Assembly: GCA_037042915.1 (NCBI GenBank)
Contig: CM073198.1
Span: forward strand, 1,426,001 to 1,490,000
DNA: 64,000 nt
Direction: 5' to 3'
Origin: Auricularia sp. M13
Lineage: Eukaryota > Basidiomycota > Agaricomycetes > Auriculariales > Auriculariaceae
Below the pieces are notes generated by a model, which had not been told where the DNA came from, searched no databases, and saw only the letters and a program-made list of their open reading frames with translations. Shown here in pieces: positions 9,556 to 21,216 of this stretch. Both the position numbers and the translations under genes were made by a program. Numbering within the stretch: position 1 is the first letter of the stretch; each line of letters starts with the position of its first letter.

Positions 9556-11861
9556 TCGATCGGCGAGTTTGCGAGTGGGCTGCGTCGTCATGATGTGCTC
9601 CGAGAGGACGTAGGCCATGTCGCTGACCTTGAAGTCAGGCGGGGGAGTGCGTCGAGCATTCGCAGATGCAGTGTAACGTTTCTGAGCGGCAGCGATCTGC
9701 TCCTTCAGAACGTCCTGCAGTTCGTGGATGTCGACAGCAAAGTCGCGGGCGCGAGCAGAGGCAACGTCGCGCTCGGGGTAGACGGAGATGTTCGGGTGAA
9801 AACCCTTGTTGGCGAAGAAGGGCGAGACACCAGTTGAGTCGTTCGGGGTGTTGTTGTACGTGAACTCAGCGAGAGGGAGTAGCTCGGACCAGTTGTCCTG
9901 CTCGTAGTTGCAGTAGAGACGGAGGTACTGCTCGAGCGTCTGGTTCGTGCGTTCAACTTGACCGTTCGCCTCCGGGTGGTGACCCGAGGTGAAGTGCATG
10001 GTCATGTTGAGGAGCGAGCCGAGTGCGCGAAAGAAGCGGGAGATGAATTCAGAGCCGCGGTCGGTAGAGACGTGCGAGGGAGCGCCATGTTTGGCGAAGA
10101 CGTGGATGAGGAAGAGATCTTGTTGCCCTTTCTTCGCATGATGTCTCATGTCATGCGATGTGGGGGTTTGCCTAGCCTTGGCCGATTGATGCTTTGAGAT
10201 CATGAATCCAAGCATCTCTCAGCCAGCCAGGCAGTGCGAGACCGGGTTGGAACGAGAACCTGTTGGCTTTGCCCTTGGGTAGTTGCTTCGGCGGTGGAGG
10301 TGTGGACGGCGGAGACGCCGGCGGCGTTGCCCCGCGCTTCGTCCTGCGCTTCGGCGGCATGGCAGATCAGCAGAAGGTCGTGTGCGTGTAGTGACGATGC
10401 AGATGTAATCGAAGTCGTGATGCACTCGCGCCCAAACGAGATAGGGGTCGTGTCGTGCTGCAACGCGTGTCGACGCCGTCAAGAGCAAGCCAGTGATTCG
10501 ACCTTTCGTATCCCGGTCTATTGTGGTCGTTGGTACGCAACCCGAGAAACCGAACCGCGAAGACGACCAAAGAACGCGAAGAATTCCTCTGTATGCCAGA
10601 GGACGGCTTGGCGGAGCGGAACAAAGAAGCAATGGTTCCGATGTGTTCGCTCTGCCGGCACAAGAAGCGCTTCTTGTGTCTCTTCGACCAAGAAGCTGCA
10701 CGCGCGAGTTCTTCGGAGGTGATCTTGCCCTTGGTCGGGACGAAGATACCCTGCTTCGAAAGGCGATCAATAATGACGAGGATCACAGTGTAACCGTTGG
10801 ACTCAGGGAGTTGTTCGATGAAGTCCATCGAGATCGAGTCCCAGTTGCGAAGCGGAATCGGGAGCGGTTGGAGTCGACCGTATGGCTTGTGTCGTCAAGG
10901 TTTACTGCGCCCACAGGTGATGCAGGCCTGGACGTAGGTACGAATCGAGTCGCGCAGGTCGGGCCAGTAGTACTCGCGGGCGACCATCTTGAGTGTCTTG
11001 TTCTGACCCGGATGGCCAGCGAGCAGGTGATCGTGCTTTTCGCGAAGGATACGAAGGTGACAATCGAGAGCGTTTGGTACGTAGATCCTGCCCTTGAACA
11101 GCAAGAATTCATCGTCCGAGGCCGACCAGTTGATCGCGTCATCGGTGCCGAGTTTCGAGCGAATGTCGAGAGCGAGTTCGTCCGAGTCGTACGAGGCGCG
11201 AATGTCATCACGAATGGACTGGGTATCCATGATTGTGGCTGCGCAAAGGAAAGTCTCTTCAGCATACGTTGCGCGAAGGGAAGCAGCGAACTGTTCCGAA
11301 GTAAAAACGGGTCGGAAGTTTTGCGGGTTTGCGCTGGCATAGCCACCATCCCCCCTTTTGAGATAGACGTTGTGGCGGCGAGTGAGAGCATCGGGTTTGC
11401 CGCCGAGTCGACCGGGTCGAAAGCGAATGAGGAGGTTGAAGGTAGAAAGGTACTCGGACCAGCGAGCTTGCCGACGAGTGAGCATCTTCGTGGTAGAGAA
11501 ATACTCGAGGTTCTTGTGATCTGTGACAACGTCTATTGGGGTCTCGGCCCCTTCGGGGTAGTGTCGCCAGAGTTTGAACACCTTGAATATTGCGAGTAGC
11601 TCCTTGTCGTGCGTGTCGTAGTTGAGCTTGGTGGGAGTGAGCGTGCGCGAATGGAAAGCGACGGGGTGAACAGAGCCGTCCGGGAGGATGTGCGAGAAGA
11701 TCGCCGCGATCGCGTAGTCGGAAGCGTCAGTCTCGACAACGCGAGGGAGAGCGGGATCGAAGTGGTGAAGGACGGGAGCGCAGGTGAACGCCTTCTTGAG
11801 CTCGTTGAACGCAGCGAGGCATTGCGGAGTGAAGTTCCACGTTGCGGTCTTTCGAGTGAGA
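9556..11861 (-). pseudogene. Gypsy copy 1 pol: integrase and RNase H region
   Basis: Read on the minus strand this matches the integrase core (including STDRGSEF and HPEANGQVERTNQTLEQYL), the HHCC zinc-binding part (HPGQNKTL ... CITCGRSKP) and RNase H of copy 2. It is interrupted by the DIRS derivative at 10118-10699 and bounded on the left by the pogo element. Fossil with several breaks. Confidence 0.88.
10118..10699 (-). mobile_element. Short non-autonomous derivative of the DIRS-like element
   Basis: Both ends match those of the 5.6 kb DIRS-like element at 44810-50419: the plus-strand left end starts TCTTGTTGCCCTTTCTTCGC and the right end stops CTTCGACCAAGAAGCTGC. It retains the first codons of the gag-like frame (MPPKRRTKRG, minus strand from 10360) and the perfect palindrome at 10659-10678, but no recombinase or reverse transcriptase. 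It sits in Gypsy pol with no target duplication beyond a possible shared A, as expected for tyrosine-recombinase integration. Confidence 0.8.
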
Positions 11862-11869
11862 CAAGTGAG

Positions 11870-12336
11870 GAGAACCTGACACTGCCCCCTGGTTCCAGGA
11901 GGATTCCAGGTGGAATTCCGGTGGAAAACCTGCTCCAGACAAAATATTTTCTAAGGGGTGAAAAATTATGTTAGACATCACAAATAAGATTCAGAGATGC
12001 ACAGCCGCCTCAGGAAACATGAAAACGTTCTAGTAACCTAACCTAACCTAACCCCTAACCTAACCCCTAACCTAACCTAACTCCTAACCTAACCTAACCT
12101 AACCTAACACTTAATCACAGTTTTTGACGAATTTCCACTCTGTTTCCAGTGGAATTCCACCGGAATTCGGCCATTCTGGCCCATCCGATCCAACGGTCCA
12201 GTGGAATTCCACCCAAATTCCACCTGAGGGGTATACCATCAAAATATGATGGATTTGTCATTCTGACACTTTTTTTGCATAGTTGCATTTTTCCACCTGG
12301 AATCCACCTGGAATTGGGGGGCACAGTCACTTACAG
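11870..12336. mobile_element. MITE with 8 bp target duplication and telomere-like core (467 bp)
   Basis: The insert is flanked by CAAGTGAG at 11862-11869 and 12337-12344. Removing it restores the sequence seen uninterrupted in Gypsy copy 2 near 38640, so the borders are firm. The ends are imperfect inverted repeats (GAGAACCTGACACTGCCCCC against CTGTAAGTGACTGTGCCCCC), continuing into TTCCAGGTGGAATTCC-type sequence. An 8 bp duplication points to hAT or a similar superfamily, although the terminal bases are not a classical hAT start. There is no coding capacity. A second copy enters the window at 1-59. Confidence 0.9.
12034..12108. repeat. Telomere-like (CCTAA)n tract inside the MITE
   Basis: About 75 bp made of CCTAA pentamers mixed with CCCCTAA and TCCTAA variants, the complement of TTAGG/TTAGGGG. 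It is internal to the transposon and far from any visible chromosome end. Confidence 0.85.
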
Positions 12337-12344
12337 CAAGTGAG

Positions 12345-15040
12345 CAGGACGACGATCGGTGTGGCAGACTGGGTTCGGATGTATATCGGCAGTTCCCCTA
12401 TCTTGACTCCGTTCACCTGCGACTGCCCCATCGGAGTAGTCGTAGATGAATCGTCGATAGAAGTTCGTGAAGCCGAGGAACGACTGGATGTCGCGAACGT
12501 TGCGAGGAACGGGCCACTCGAGGAGGGTGGCAATCTTCTTCGGGTCCATGCTGATGCCCTCGGGGCTGATGATGTACCCGAGGTACTCGATGGTGTCAGC
12601 ATGGAACTCGCACTTCTCGGGCTTACAGAAGAGGTTGTTCTCCCGTAGCCGTCGAAGGACCTCTCGAACGTGTTCCTCATGCTTCGAGGGATCGTCCGAG
12701 TAGATGAGGATGTTGTCGAGGTAGACGGTGACCGTGACGTCGAGGAGGTCGGAGAAGATATCGTTCATGAAGCGCTGGAAAGCGGCTGGAGCGTTCGTGA
12801 GACCGAAAGGCATGACGAGATACTTGTAGGTGCCGTAGCGCGTGCGAAAGGCAGTCTTCCACTCGTCGCCGGCCGCGATGCGAACGTTGCTGTATCCGAC
12901 ACGAAGATCGAGCTTGGTGAACTTCTTGGCGGTGCGAAGGCGGTCGAGCGTGGACGAGATGAGCGGGAGCGGGTACTTGTCCTTCCGAGTGATCTTGTTG
13001 AGCCCACGATAATCGACGCATAGGCGAAGAGAACCGTCGGCCTTCTTGACGAAGAGAACCGGGGCGCCACCCGGGGACGACGAAGAGCGAATGTGTCCTT
13101 TGCTGAGGTTATCCTGAATGTACTCCCGAAGCGCGAGTTGCTCGGGCTCGGAGAGCGAGTAGATCGGACCGGATGGGAGAGGCTTGCCTTCTTCCATGTC
13201 GATCTTGAGATCGTACGGTCGATGTTCAGGGAGTCGATTCGAGGCCTCCTTTGAGAAGACGTCGAGGAACTCGTGATAACACTCGGGGATGCCTTCGCCG
13301 GTTTCCGAGGCCAGGTTGGCAGACGCAGAGCGAGCGGGCACCGATGGATCTCGAATGTAGATGGCCGAGACCATCGAGCCGCGAAGTCGACGAGAGGTGT
13401 CGAAGGCTGCGGCGCCGATGATCTTGATGTCGACGTGAGCAACAGCCGCACGAAGGGCGGTTTTGTCCATCGGCGGTTCGGGAGGCAGAGTACGTGGCGC
13501 GAGAGGGGGTGACGACGGAGTCGGAGGATCCGAGTCGAGCGAGAACCCAGGGACGAAGCCCGAGGGATCCGAGGGTGAGACACGAGTGGGGAAGGAGATG
13601 CTGTGATGGAACCAATCAATCCTAGGATTGTAGCAGGCCAACCAGCGGTATCCCAACACTGCAGAGCAAGTCGGATCTAGAGTGGTGAGGAGGAAGTTGA
13701 TGATCATCGAAGTTCCGCAAGGGAAGCGGACGGGAAGCGACACGTATTTGGAGATGACACCGCGGTAGGAGCCGTCGAAGAGCCGAAGGCGGAGCGGTTG
13801 ATCGAGAGACTTTTGAGGGAGTCGAAGACTCTCGGCGAACTGAGTATCGAGGAACTGATCTTTGGAGCCGGAGTTGACGAGTGTGCAAAAGGATGGGACA
13901 GCATCGGAGGAGAGGACGACGATGAGAGCGTCTTGATCGGTGAGTGCGGCAGCGTTCAACCGAGTGTAAGGCATCTTGGGCTTGATGCAGTTGGCCCTAG
14001 ATGCCCGTGGGGAACTGCCCGTTAGTTTTTCGCTTCCGCCAGAGCAGAAGCGGCGGCGCCCGAGTCGAGGCAGTCGCGGGTTGAGCCTTAGCGGTGCGAC
14101 CCTTTGACTCGCGATTGTGAGCGGCCTTGCGGCACTCGGACACCGTGTGACTGGCGTGGCCACAGTAGAGGCAGAGGTTGTTATCGAGGCGATGGCGTCG
14201 TTCGGCATCATTGAGCTTGCTGTTCGAGTTGAGGTTCTTCGCAACGTCGTCCTTCGACTTGGTCGTGGTCTTCGAAGACGAGCGGGCCGAGGTTGAGGAC
14301 TGACCCTTCGAGTTCGAGTGGTTGTTCGAGTTGCCGTTGTTGCCGTTGTTGCCATTGTTGGAGCACGCGTTGGACTTGGTGTTTGATCGGGAGCCTGATT
14401 GAGGCGTCGCAGTCGAAGTGGTCTTCTGCGCTTTGCGTGGTTCGTTCGCGTGCTCGAGAGCTTGCTCGTCCTTATCGATCCAATAGTTGGTGTCGATGCT
14501 GAGGGCGAGCGCAGCGAGTGGCGTCAGAGAAGCCGGGCGTTGAGCTACCTGAGCAGCGAAGACAGATTTGATGCGGCGAGGGAGTCCGCGATAGAATTGC
14601 GAGGTGAGTGCAGCGTCGTCCCAGCCAAGCAGTTTGGCGTATTCGTTGAACTGGAGCTTGTAGCGGGCGACCTTGCCGTTGTCGGCCATTTGCAGTCGTC
14701 GAATCTTGACTTCGGCGCGTTCGCGTTCGTTCGTGACGCCGAAGGTGATCGTGAGTTCGTTCTTGAATTCGTTCCAATCTTCAAGGAACTCGTAGCCGGG
14801 AGGCGGATTTGGGACGAGAGGAACGTAGCCGCCCCACCATTCCTTCGCCCGACCCGAGAGATAGGTCGCGGTGAAGAGAATCTTCTCGCGGGACGTCTGG
14901 TACTTCCGAGGGTTGGCGAGGAAGTAGGTTTCACAGTCGATGAGGAATCCGCGAAGTTTGTTGGCGTTTTCGCCGTCGAATTTGTCGGGTTTGGCGGCGT
15001 TGATGCGAGAGCCGCTGTCGCGGTCGACGAAGTAGACACG
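12345..15040 (-). pseudogene. Gypsy copy 1: reverse transcriptase, protease and gag
   Basis: Minus-strand frames carry the retropepsin-type motif ([15 protein letters not shown]), the reverse transcriptase (catalytic YLD block, [20 protein letters not shown]) and, from about 14000 to 15040, gag with a CCHC knuckle (CLYCGHASHTVSECRKA) and an Asn/Gly-rich spacer. Sequence order and identity follow copy 2. The gag end is joined at 15040 to an unrelated repeat, so the 5' part is not present. Fossil. Confidence 0.9.
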
Positions 15041-15242
15041 AGGGGGGGGAGAGAGAAATTCTTGAATTTTAGACAGCGTAAGCAGGCTACAAATACAGAG
15101 CCAAGACGCTGTGGTCTGTACAAAGTACATTCCAATGGGTCAACATGGGGCAGGCAAGGGGGGTCGTAACAGGGGTGTAGAGGGATCTAGTGCAAACTGG
15201 TGTGGATTCTGGGTGTAACAAAGTTGTGAGCGCAGTTTCATA
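15041..15242 (-). repeat. Dispersed repeat of about 200 bp, partner of 61409-61612
   Basis: On the minus strand it contains TGTTACGACCCCCC, a central block around CATTGGAATGTACTTTGTAC and an end in GAATTTCTCTCTCCC. The same block lies at 61409-61612 on the plus strand. It abuts gag on one side and the LINE 3' tail on the other. It could be a solo-LTR fragment (TGTTA start) or the 5' leader of another retroelement. No coding capacity. Confidence 0.6.
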
Positions 15243-15568
15243 GGGGTATAGGGGCATAGGGGCATAGAATAAATAAAAATATACAAACATGCCATGACTT
15301 CATGCGCCTCATCAGCACATGAAGTGACCAGCTCGCCAGTAAGCAAGCAGATGTTAGCAAGTAAGCAGCTGCATGTGGCCCTTTAGGGCCACTGTGGGTG
15401 TATCTCTTGAGACACTCAAGAAAAGTATCTTAGAGACTGATAGAGGGTAGAGGGCAGAGTCTGGATGGGTGGGGCTGTAGCCTACAGACAAAGGCGCACC
15501 GCAACATGGTCAAAGCCATGTGGAGCCACGGCGCAGCTCATGGTCCTCCCAACCCATTGTATGAATGG

Positions 15569-17870
15569 TTAAGGGTCCTGCGGCGGTGGCTCACCAGTTT
15601 TGGTGAACGCACCCGACGAGTGGATGAATTTGGCCAAGGCAGAGATGCCCTTGCGCGTACTGAGTAGCGCATGCGTCCCAAGCAAGTCAGGCTTGAAGGA
15701 GGCAAAGTGGTGATAGTGCTCGTCATGGCGCTCGCAATCTCTAAGGATGTGATCGCGTGTCTGCAAGTGGTGTCCACAAGGGCAAGTCACATCTTCAGTG
15801 GGAACGTGGCGCTGATAGTACTCGCCCATGAACGCATGTCCAAGGCGGCACTGCATGACCAGTCCATAAAGACGGCGAGGCAGCTCACCAAAGTGAGGTG
15901 GAGGGCGCCTCTTGGGTGGCCCATAGGCTGCCCTGGCATACAAACCCCGAGGAGGTGACTCTGCCCACTCCTCTATCCAAGTCTCCATGACACGCTCCTT
16001 GGCGCGTCTTTTGAGGTGGGACACAGTGGCCCATGAGGGACCTTGCATGCGAGCTGCCTCCTTGGCTAACTCATCTGCACGCTCATTGCCCCTTATGCCA
16101 ATGTGGCTGGGGACCCAAGAGATGGTCACCTCATGAGAAGCATCAGCAGCAAGGAAGTCACGAGCATGCTCGCAGAAAGAAATGGAAAACTGCTGGGCAG
16201 AAGCAGGACGCTCCTTGACAATGGCCTCAACAGCTGAAGAGTTGTCAGCAAAGAAGTGAAGGTGGGAGGCCGAGCCCATGGGCAAGTCCATGTAATGGGC
16301 AACATGGTCCATGGCAGCAGAGAGGGCATGCATCTCAGCATCATAGACCTCAGCCTGGGACCCCATAGGGATGCGACCGCAAGACTGCTCCTGACCCTCC
16401 AGGTAGGTCACAAAAGCTGCACCAGTCCTGCGACCAGTTGGAGTGTCTAAAAGGGAACCATCAGTGTAGATCAGCAGGTTTGCAGAGCTGAGTTCCAGCA
16501 TCTGCACAAGTCTGACATGGGACTCTGCAGCATCAGCTTTGCTCACACCCTTTGGCACAGGCCTCAGGTGGATGCGACCTGGAAAAGCTGCAAGCAGAGA
16601 AATGGCCCATGGGGCAATGTGGAAGGGCTCAATGCGCTCATTGCCAGGTGAGGTGAGCTTGGCAAGGTAGCGAAGAGAGGAGCGAGTTTGACCACGCTTG
16701 TGCACCACTGGTGGCTTCTCCATTGGAGACTGGTGCCAGGCAGGGTGCAGGCGCTGCAAGACAGGACTGTAAGGCCCCAACTTGTGCAGGCGAGCAGCAG
16801 CAAGGTCATCGGCCTTGTCTAATACCAAGTGTATAGGAGGAATAGCTGCCTCCAACTCAAGAGCATAAATGGGCGAAGTCTTGAAGACAGCACAGATCAT
16901 GCGCAGACACAAGTTCTGCACACGCATGAGCTTCTCAGCTTGCCATGCCCTTTGCATCCACCATACTGGTGAAGCATAGAGGAGAATGGGGAGAATGCAG
17001 GAGATGTACAGCCTGCGCATGTGTCCCAGGTGGAGACCACGCACAGTGTTGGCCAACATGCGCAATCCCATGGCTGCCTTGCGCGCCTTGGCACAGGCCT
17101 TGTCCACATGGGCGCGATAGGTCAACTTGGGGTCAAAGAAGATACCCAGCCAGCGTACAACTGGGAGAGGGCGCAGGCGAGCAACCTGGCCCTGAGCATC
17201 AGTGTAGGCCATGGCCAAGTCATCATTGGCAGCAATGTCAGCAAAGGAGCCATCCTTGCGACGCCAGGTGTGGTGCATAAGCTCACACTTGTCTAGGTCA
17301 GGCTGAAGACCTGCCAGGTTGAACCACTCCCGAATAATGCAGAAGCAGAAGCGCAGCTCAGCAGTGTTCAGCTCCAGGCTGTCAGAGTGCACAGTGCATC
17401 TCCCATCATCCACATAGAGGAAGAGGGTGGGTGCCACAAATGTGGGATTGAGCTGGCGCATCTCTGCCTCGCGGGCAGCTCGCCTCTGCTGCATGAACTC
17501 AATGAGCCCAGTGGAGTAAAATGCAGAGAGGATGCCAGAAACTGGAGAGCCCTGAGGCACTCCATTCTCAACTGGCTTACAGCTGCTGACTCTACCATCC
17601 AGGCAGATGGATGCCTCTCTGTCCTGCAAGAAGGATGCAACCCACTGCACAATGGGCAGAGGCACACGCTTCTCTCGCAAGACCAGCAAGAGACACTGGT
17701 GGTTGACAAAGTCAAAGTAACCCTTGATGTCAAAGGTCAGGGAACTAGTCACCAAACCCTTGTCACGAGCAGTCTGCACATCATGAGTGTAGCACAGAGC
17801 AGCATCCACAGTGGAGGACGCAGGCATGGCCCCAAACTGGTTGGGGTGCACAAGACCCATGGCACATGCC
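15569..17870 (-). pseudogene. LINE ORF2, reverse transcriptase and RNase H part
   Basis: It encodes the target-primed reverse transcriptase of the LINE. Visible blocks are motif A (TFDIKGYFDFVNH), motif B (NGVPQGSPVSGI), the catalytic FLYVDDG, then RNase H with IYTDGSLLD, AEVYDAEMHAL, FFADNSSAVEAI and SWVPSHIGIRGNERADELA. A Cys/His cluster follows near the C-terminus (CPCGHHLQTRDHILRDC). About 767 codons remain open, ending at the stop at 15569. RNase H plus the C-terminal Cys/His cluster fits the fungal Tad1 clade. The upstream half is displaced by the LTR insertion at 17876, so the copy is not functional. Confidence 0.9.
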
Positions 17871-17875
17871 ATGTA

Positions 17876-18899
17876 TGTCACGGTGTGCTGCATACACCAC
17901 CGACCAGGAGGCGTAGCCGACCAGGAAGGGTACTCAGGAGGGGAAGGTCGAACACATAATAGACCAGATCCAACCTAGGGTACATCTGAGGGCAATCGCC
18001 GGTACATATAGTCCGATCGGAGGCAAATCGGATCCGAACGCTCCGGACAACAAAGGAAGCCAACCAACACCAAAGAGAGGTCCGGAAGCGATGGGAAAGG
18101 CATCGGGGAAGTCACCGAGGGTAATCGGGAGCCAGTGGAAGCAATGGGGGGTAAAGGGAGTCAAGGGAGGGTCAAGAAAGAGTGAAGCGTCGCGCCGAAG
18201 GCGCAGAACGACTCCGGACGAAGGGGATAAAGGATGTCCGTGCCTATGGAGGGTATCGGGCGGGTATCCGAGACAGACCGAGGTGTCCTTGCATGTATGC
18301 ACGCACCGACACCAGGGGCGAAAGGCGCCGACGCAATGGCAAGCGCAGCAGCGAGCGCAACGCGTCAGCGAGCGAGGTACGAGCGCACCACCCAACAACC
18401 AACACTCCCACTCCATCCGGACAGCCTCCGGACCATGGACCATGCCGCACGCGGACCGAGGAGAGTGTGGCGGCCGAGGTCCGAGGTGCCGGAGCGGTCG
18501 AGCATCCAGGGGACAGAGGGTGAAGGATGTATGTCGGCACGATCGTTGCAGCTTCACCTGTACTCCCAGCGCACACCGGCCCTGCAGGGCAATACCCGAG
18601 GTGTGGTGTGCGGCATCTCCGAAGGTGTAGGCCGTAATGTGACGCCGAGGAGACGGACCGACGAACGGCTACACGCTGGTTGGAAACCAACACAGCGGTG
18701 ATCGACAACAATGGCAATAGCGCGTCGCATCCAAGGACCGAGGTTGACAGGGGTCCGGTGACGCCGAGAGAAGGTAGCCGAGGTGCCAGCGGTCCGGAGA
18801 GGCATGCGGAACGGGTATATCGGTCCGACGGAGCGGGTGAAGCGGCGAAAGAGATCCAACGGAAGCGGCGTATGGGCAAGATCGCCGCGCACCGTAACA
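17876..18899 (-). repeat. 3' LTR of the LARD-like element
   Basis: 1,024 bp, direct repeat of 21217-22240. It is rich in short CCGAGGT/GTCCGAGG motifs. No open frame in it resembles a known protein. Confidence 0.93.
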
Positions 18900-21216
18900 T
18901 AACCCCCCTTCCAGCCGCGAGCCCGCAGAAAGCGACCGAGCATGGTGGAGGCCATTGGGGGTGGCCGAGGTCGTTAAATTCATGACGAATCGAAATAGAA
19001 GTGTACCCTCGCATCGGGCGAGACCCAAAGCACGGAGGTCGTCTCCCCCGCTCGGACCGAAGTGGTCCACGGCGAAAGCGAGGCCCATTGGGGGTGAGGA
19101 CTAACGGGCTATTACGGCACGGCGATTAATCCTCACCGATCCAAGGTGCAACACCAGCGTCGGAAACATTGCAGGTCCAAGGGAAGGAGTCGGTCCGAGC
19201 TCCAAGCGAGAAGGACACCTACTCGGGATGTCCCCACACCACATCTCAATATGCGGCGGCCACCGGGAGTCCTACCGTCCGGGAGGGAACACGGGAAAGG
19301 TCGTTACTGCCGAGCGAAACGCGGGAGCGGTCGAGGTCGTAATGGAAAAGAGAGCAGGACGCGCTGCGCCCAGGAACGGACTCCTACCATCTCCGGCTGG
19401 GGTACAAGGGTGGGGGAAGGTCCGAGTACACCGAGATAGCGCCCGAGGCACAGGACCGAAGGTATAGGAGGTGTCGGAGTGTTGGTCCGCGACCAACAAC
19501 GCTGAGCACTGCGCATCCCAGTGGATCGCAACCTCAACCCCGGTGAAGGGCACGACGAGAGTTTGAAGCGAAATCATGGCGGTCGTAAGCGTAAGCCAGT
19601 GCGGTCGGCATCGGGGTGGCAGCCCGGGAGGAGGGGTGGAGTGTAGGGGAGGATGTCCGATGCGACGGCGAGTCCGAGGGTAAACAGCGGCTATCCCGAA
19701 TTGAGCTCGTGCAGTGCGCAAGCAGAGCCAGACTTCATCAGTGACATCGCCGGTGGGTCCGAAGTGCGGGTCCGTCCCGGGAGGGGGTTCCAGATGCGCC
19801 AGAGAAGTCCACAGGTCCAACAGGATACGATGTCAGGGCGGCCGACGTACGCGACCGATGCACTGAACATCGGATGCACATATCTTGCCGAGGACCTCTT
19901 CGTTTGGCAAGGTCCAACCGCGGATAGAAGGCCAGAAATTGGGAGAGGACACGGGCACCTCGCGCGGGATTCGGAAAGACGCCCGACGGCGAAATAAACG
20001 GCGGAGCGGACAGGGGGTTGACAGTCGGCAGCATCGCCGAGGGCGCGTTGTATCGAACGGGCGGCGGGTCATGCGGCCGCGGAGACCTTGCCAAAAACAC
20101 CTGTGCGATAGAAGAAAAGCCTGTGAGACCATTGGGTCCGTGTCCGGTTCGTGTACTCCATCCTGTAACGCCGAAGAGGGGGTGCGCGCGTGAGCACCGA
20201 TATTCCGAGCAAACCAATGCGATCCAGCGGGGCTCCGGCCTCGGTCCATGTCAGGGAGCACCTCCAAGGTCCAGCGGCGGGGTAGGTCAGCGTTGGCTCA
20301 CGCGTCCGACACCGGAAGATCCAGGTCGGCGGAGGGTGCGAAACACCAGATGTCCAGCAGCTCGGCGGAGCGCACGGCGACCTGTACTGTTGCCAGCGTT
20401 GCATAACTGACAGCGGCCGACATCGGTAGGTGTGGAATGGTCCGAGGTGAACTTGGAGCACAAGGACCGAGGGTAGATGGGTGCCGAGGGTCGCGCTGCG
20501 AAGGACCGAGGTGTGCAAGTGCGTGGGACGCCCAAACGCTCGATTGGCAGCCAGGACAGCGTGCGCGGGGTATCGGTCAAGCACGCATGGGTGTGGGACG
20601 TTGATACGCGTTGACCGAGCCTTGGGGCAGGCGGAACGCAGCAGGGGCCGGCGAGGGGGAGCGGAAATGGTCCGGCCGAGGCGGTGCATGGCAACGGCAG
20701 CATCGGCGAGCGTAGCGCCTCGTAACTTCGCATGGGACTCCGGAGGGGTGGTGCAAGGGTGTCGGCAAAGTTTGGAAGCCATCGGCCTATAGGGTGTTCG
20801 TCGGCGAAGCGATTCGTGCGGACTGCGAGCGGGATTTGCCGGACGTCGTTGCGAGGGGCGACCAAAGGGAAAACTACAACTCCAGAAGGGTCCGGAACTT
20901 GAGGGTAAGGTTTGGGAAGCGTGCCTAAGGACGGTATGGGGCTGAAGGAAGGCCGAGAGGCGGCCAGGGGGTCCGGGAGGGTTCGGGTCCAAGGGGGCGG
21001 CCACCAGAAGCTTGAGACTGAGGCCAGGGGATTCTGTGGGCGAGATCGGTCCTATATCCAAGGTCCAGGTGGTATAAGCGAAGGGGATATCGTGGAGACC
21101 GCAGGGGCGGGCATTCGCAGCTCCGCTGGGGGTAGGAGGAAGTAGAGAGCGGATAGAAGAGGATAGAGGGGGGGAGGAACTGAGTACCCGGAGTGGACGG
21201 GGTAGGTTGGATCTTA
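18900..21216 (-). other. Interior of the LARD-like element, no recognisable genes
   Basis: GC-rich sequence. A 390-codon open frame on the minus strand (about 21241-20069) is proline/serine/arginine-rich, overlaps the LTR border and shows no gag, protease, reverse transcriptase or integrase motif. It is probably an accidental frame in GC-rich DNA, although a very divergent gag cannot be excluded. CCGAGG-type motifs recur throughout. The sequence next to the 5' LTR (minus strand TAAGATCCAACCTACC) is the place to look for a primer-binding site. Confidence 0.7.

Larger units (their letters stand above)
2818..15040 (-). mobile_element. Ty3/Gypsy chromovirus copy 1, broken and carrying four insertions
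   Basis: Read on the minus strand, gag (about 15040-14000), pol (about 14000-5488) and a 3' LTR (2818-3945) match, part by part, the better copy at 34230-42763. Later insertions are a TA-flanked MITE (3399-3791), a pogo transposon (5908-9553), a DIRS derivative (10118-10699) and an 8-bp-TSD MITE (11870-12336). The 5' LTR is absent: the element ends inside gag next to the repeat at 15041. Apart from the insertions it carries several breaks and is a fossil, older than everything nested in it. Confidence 0.92.

Noticed and set aside
12345-15040. Possibility that the Gypsy-like reverse transcriptase here was a separate family
   Set aside because: It follows copy 2 closely over its whole length, so it is the same element interrupted by insertions.
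18091-18630. Open frames in the LARD-like LTR, repeated identically at 21432-21971
   Set aside because: They lie in the LTR, overlap each other in several frames, are arginine/proline-rich and show no domain. They look like accidental frames in GC-rich DNA.
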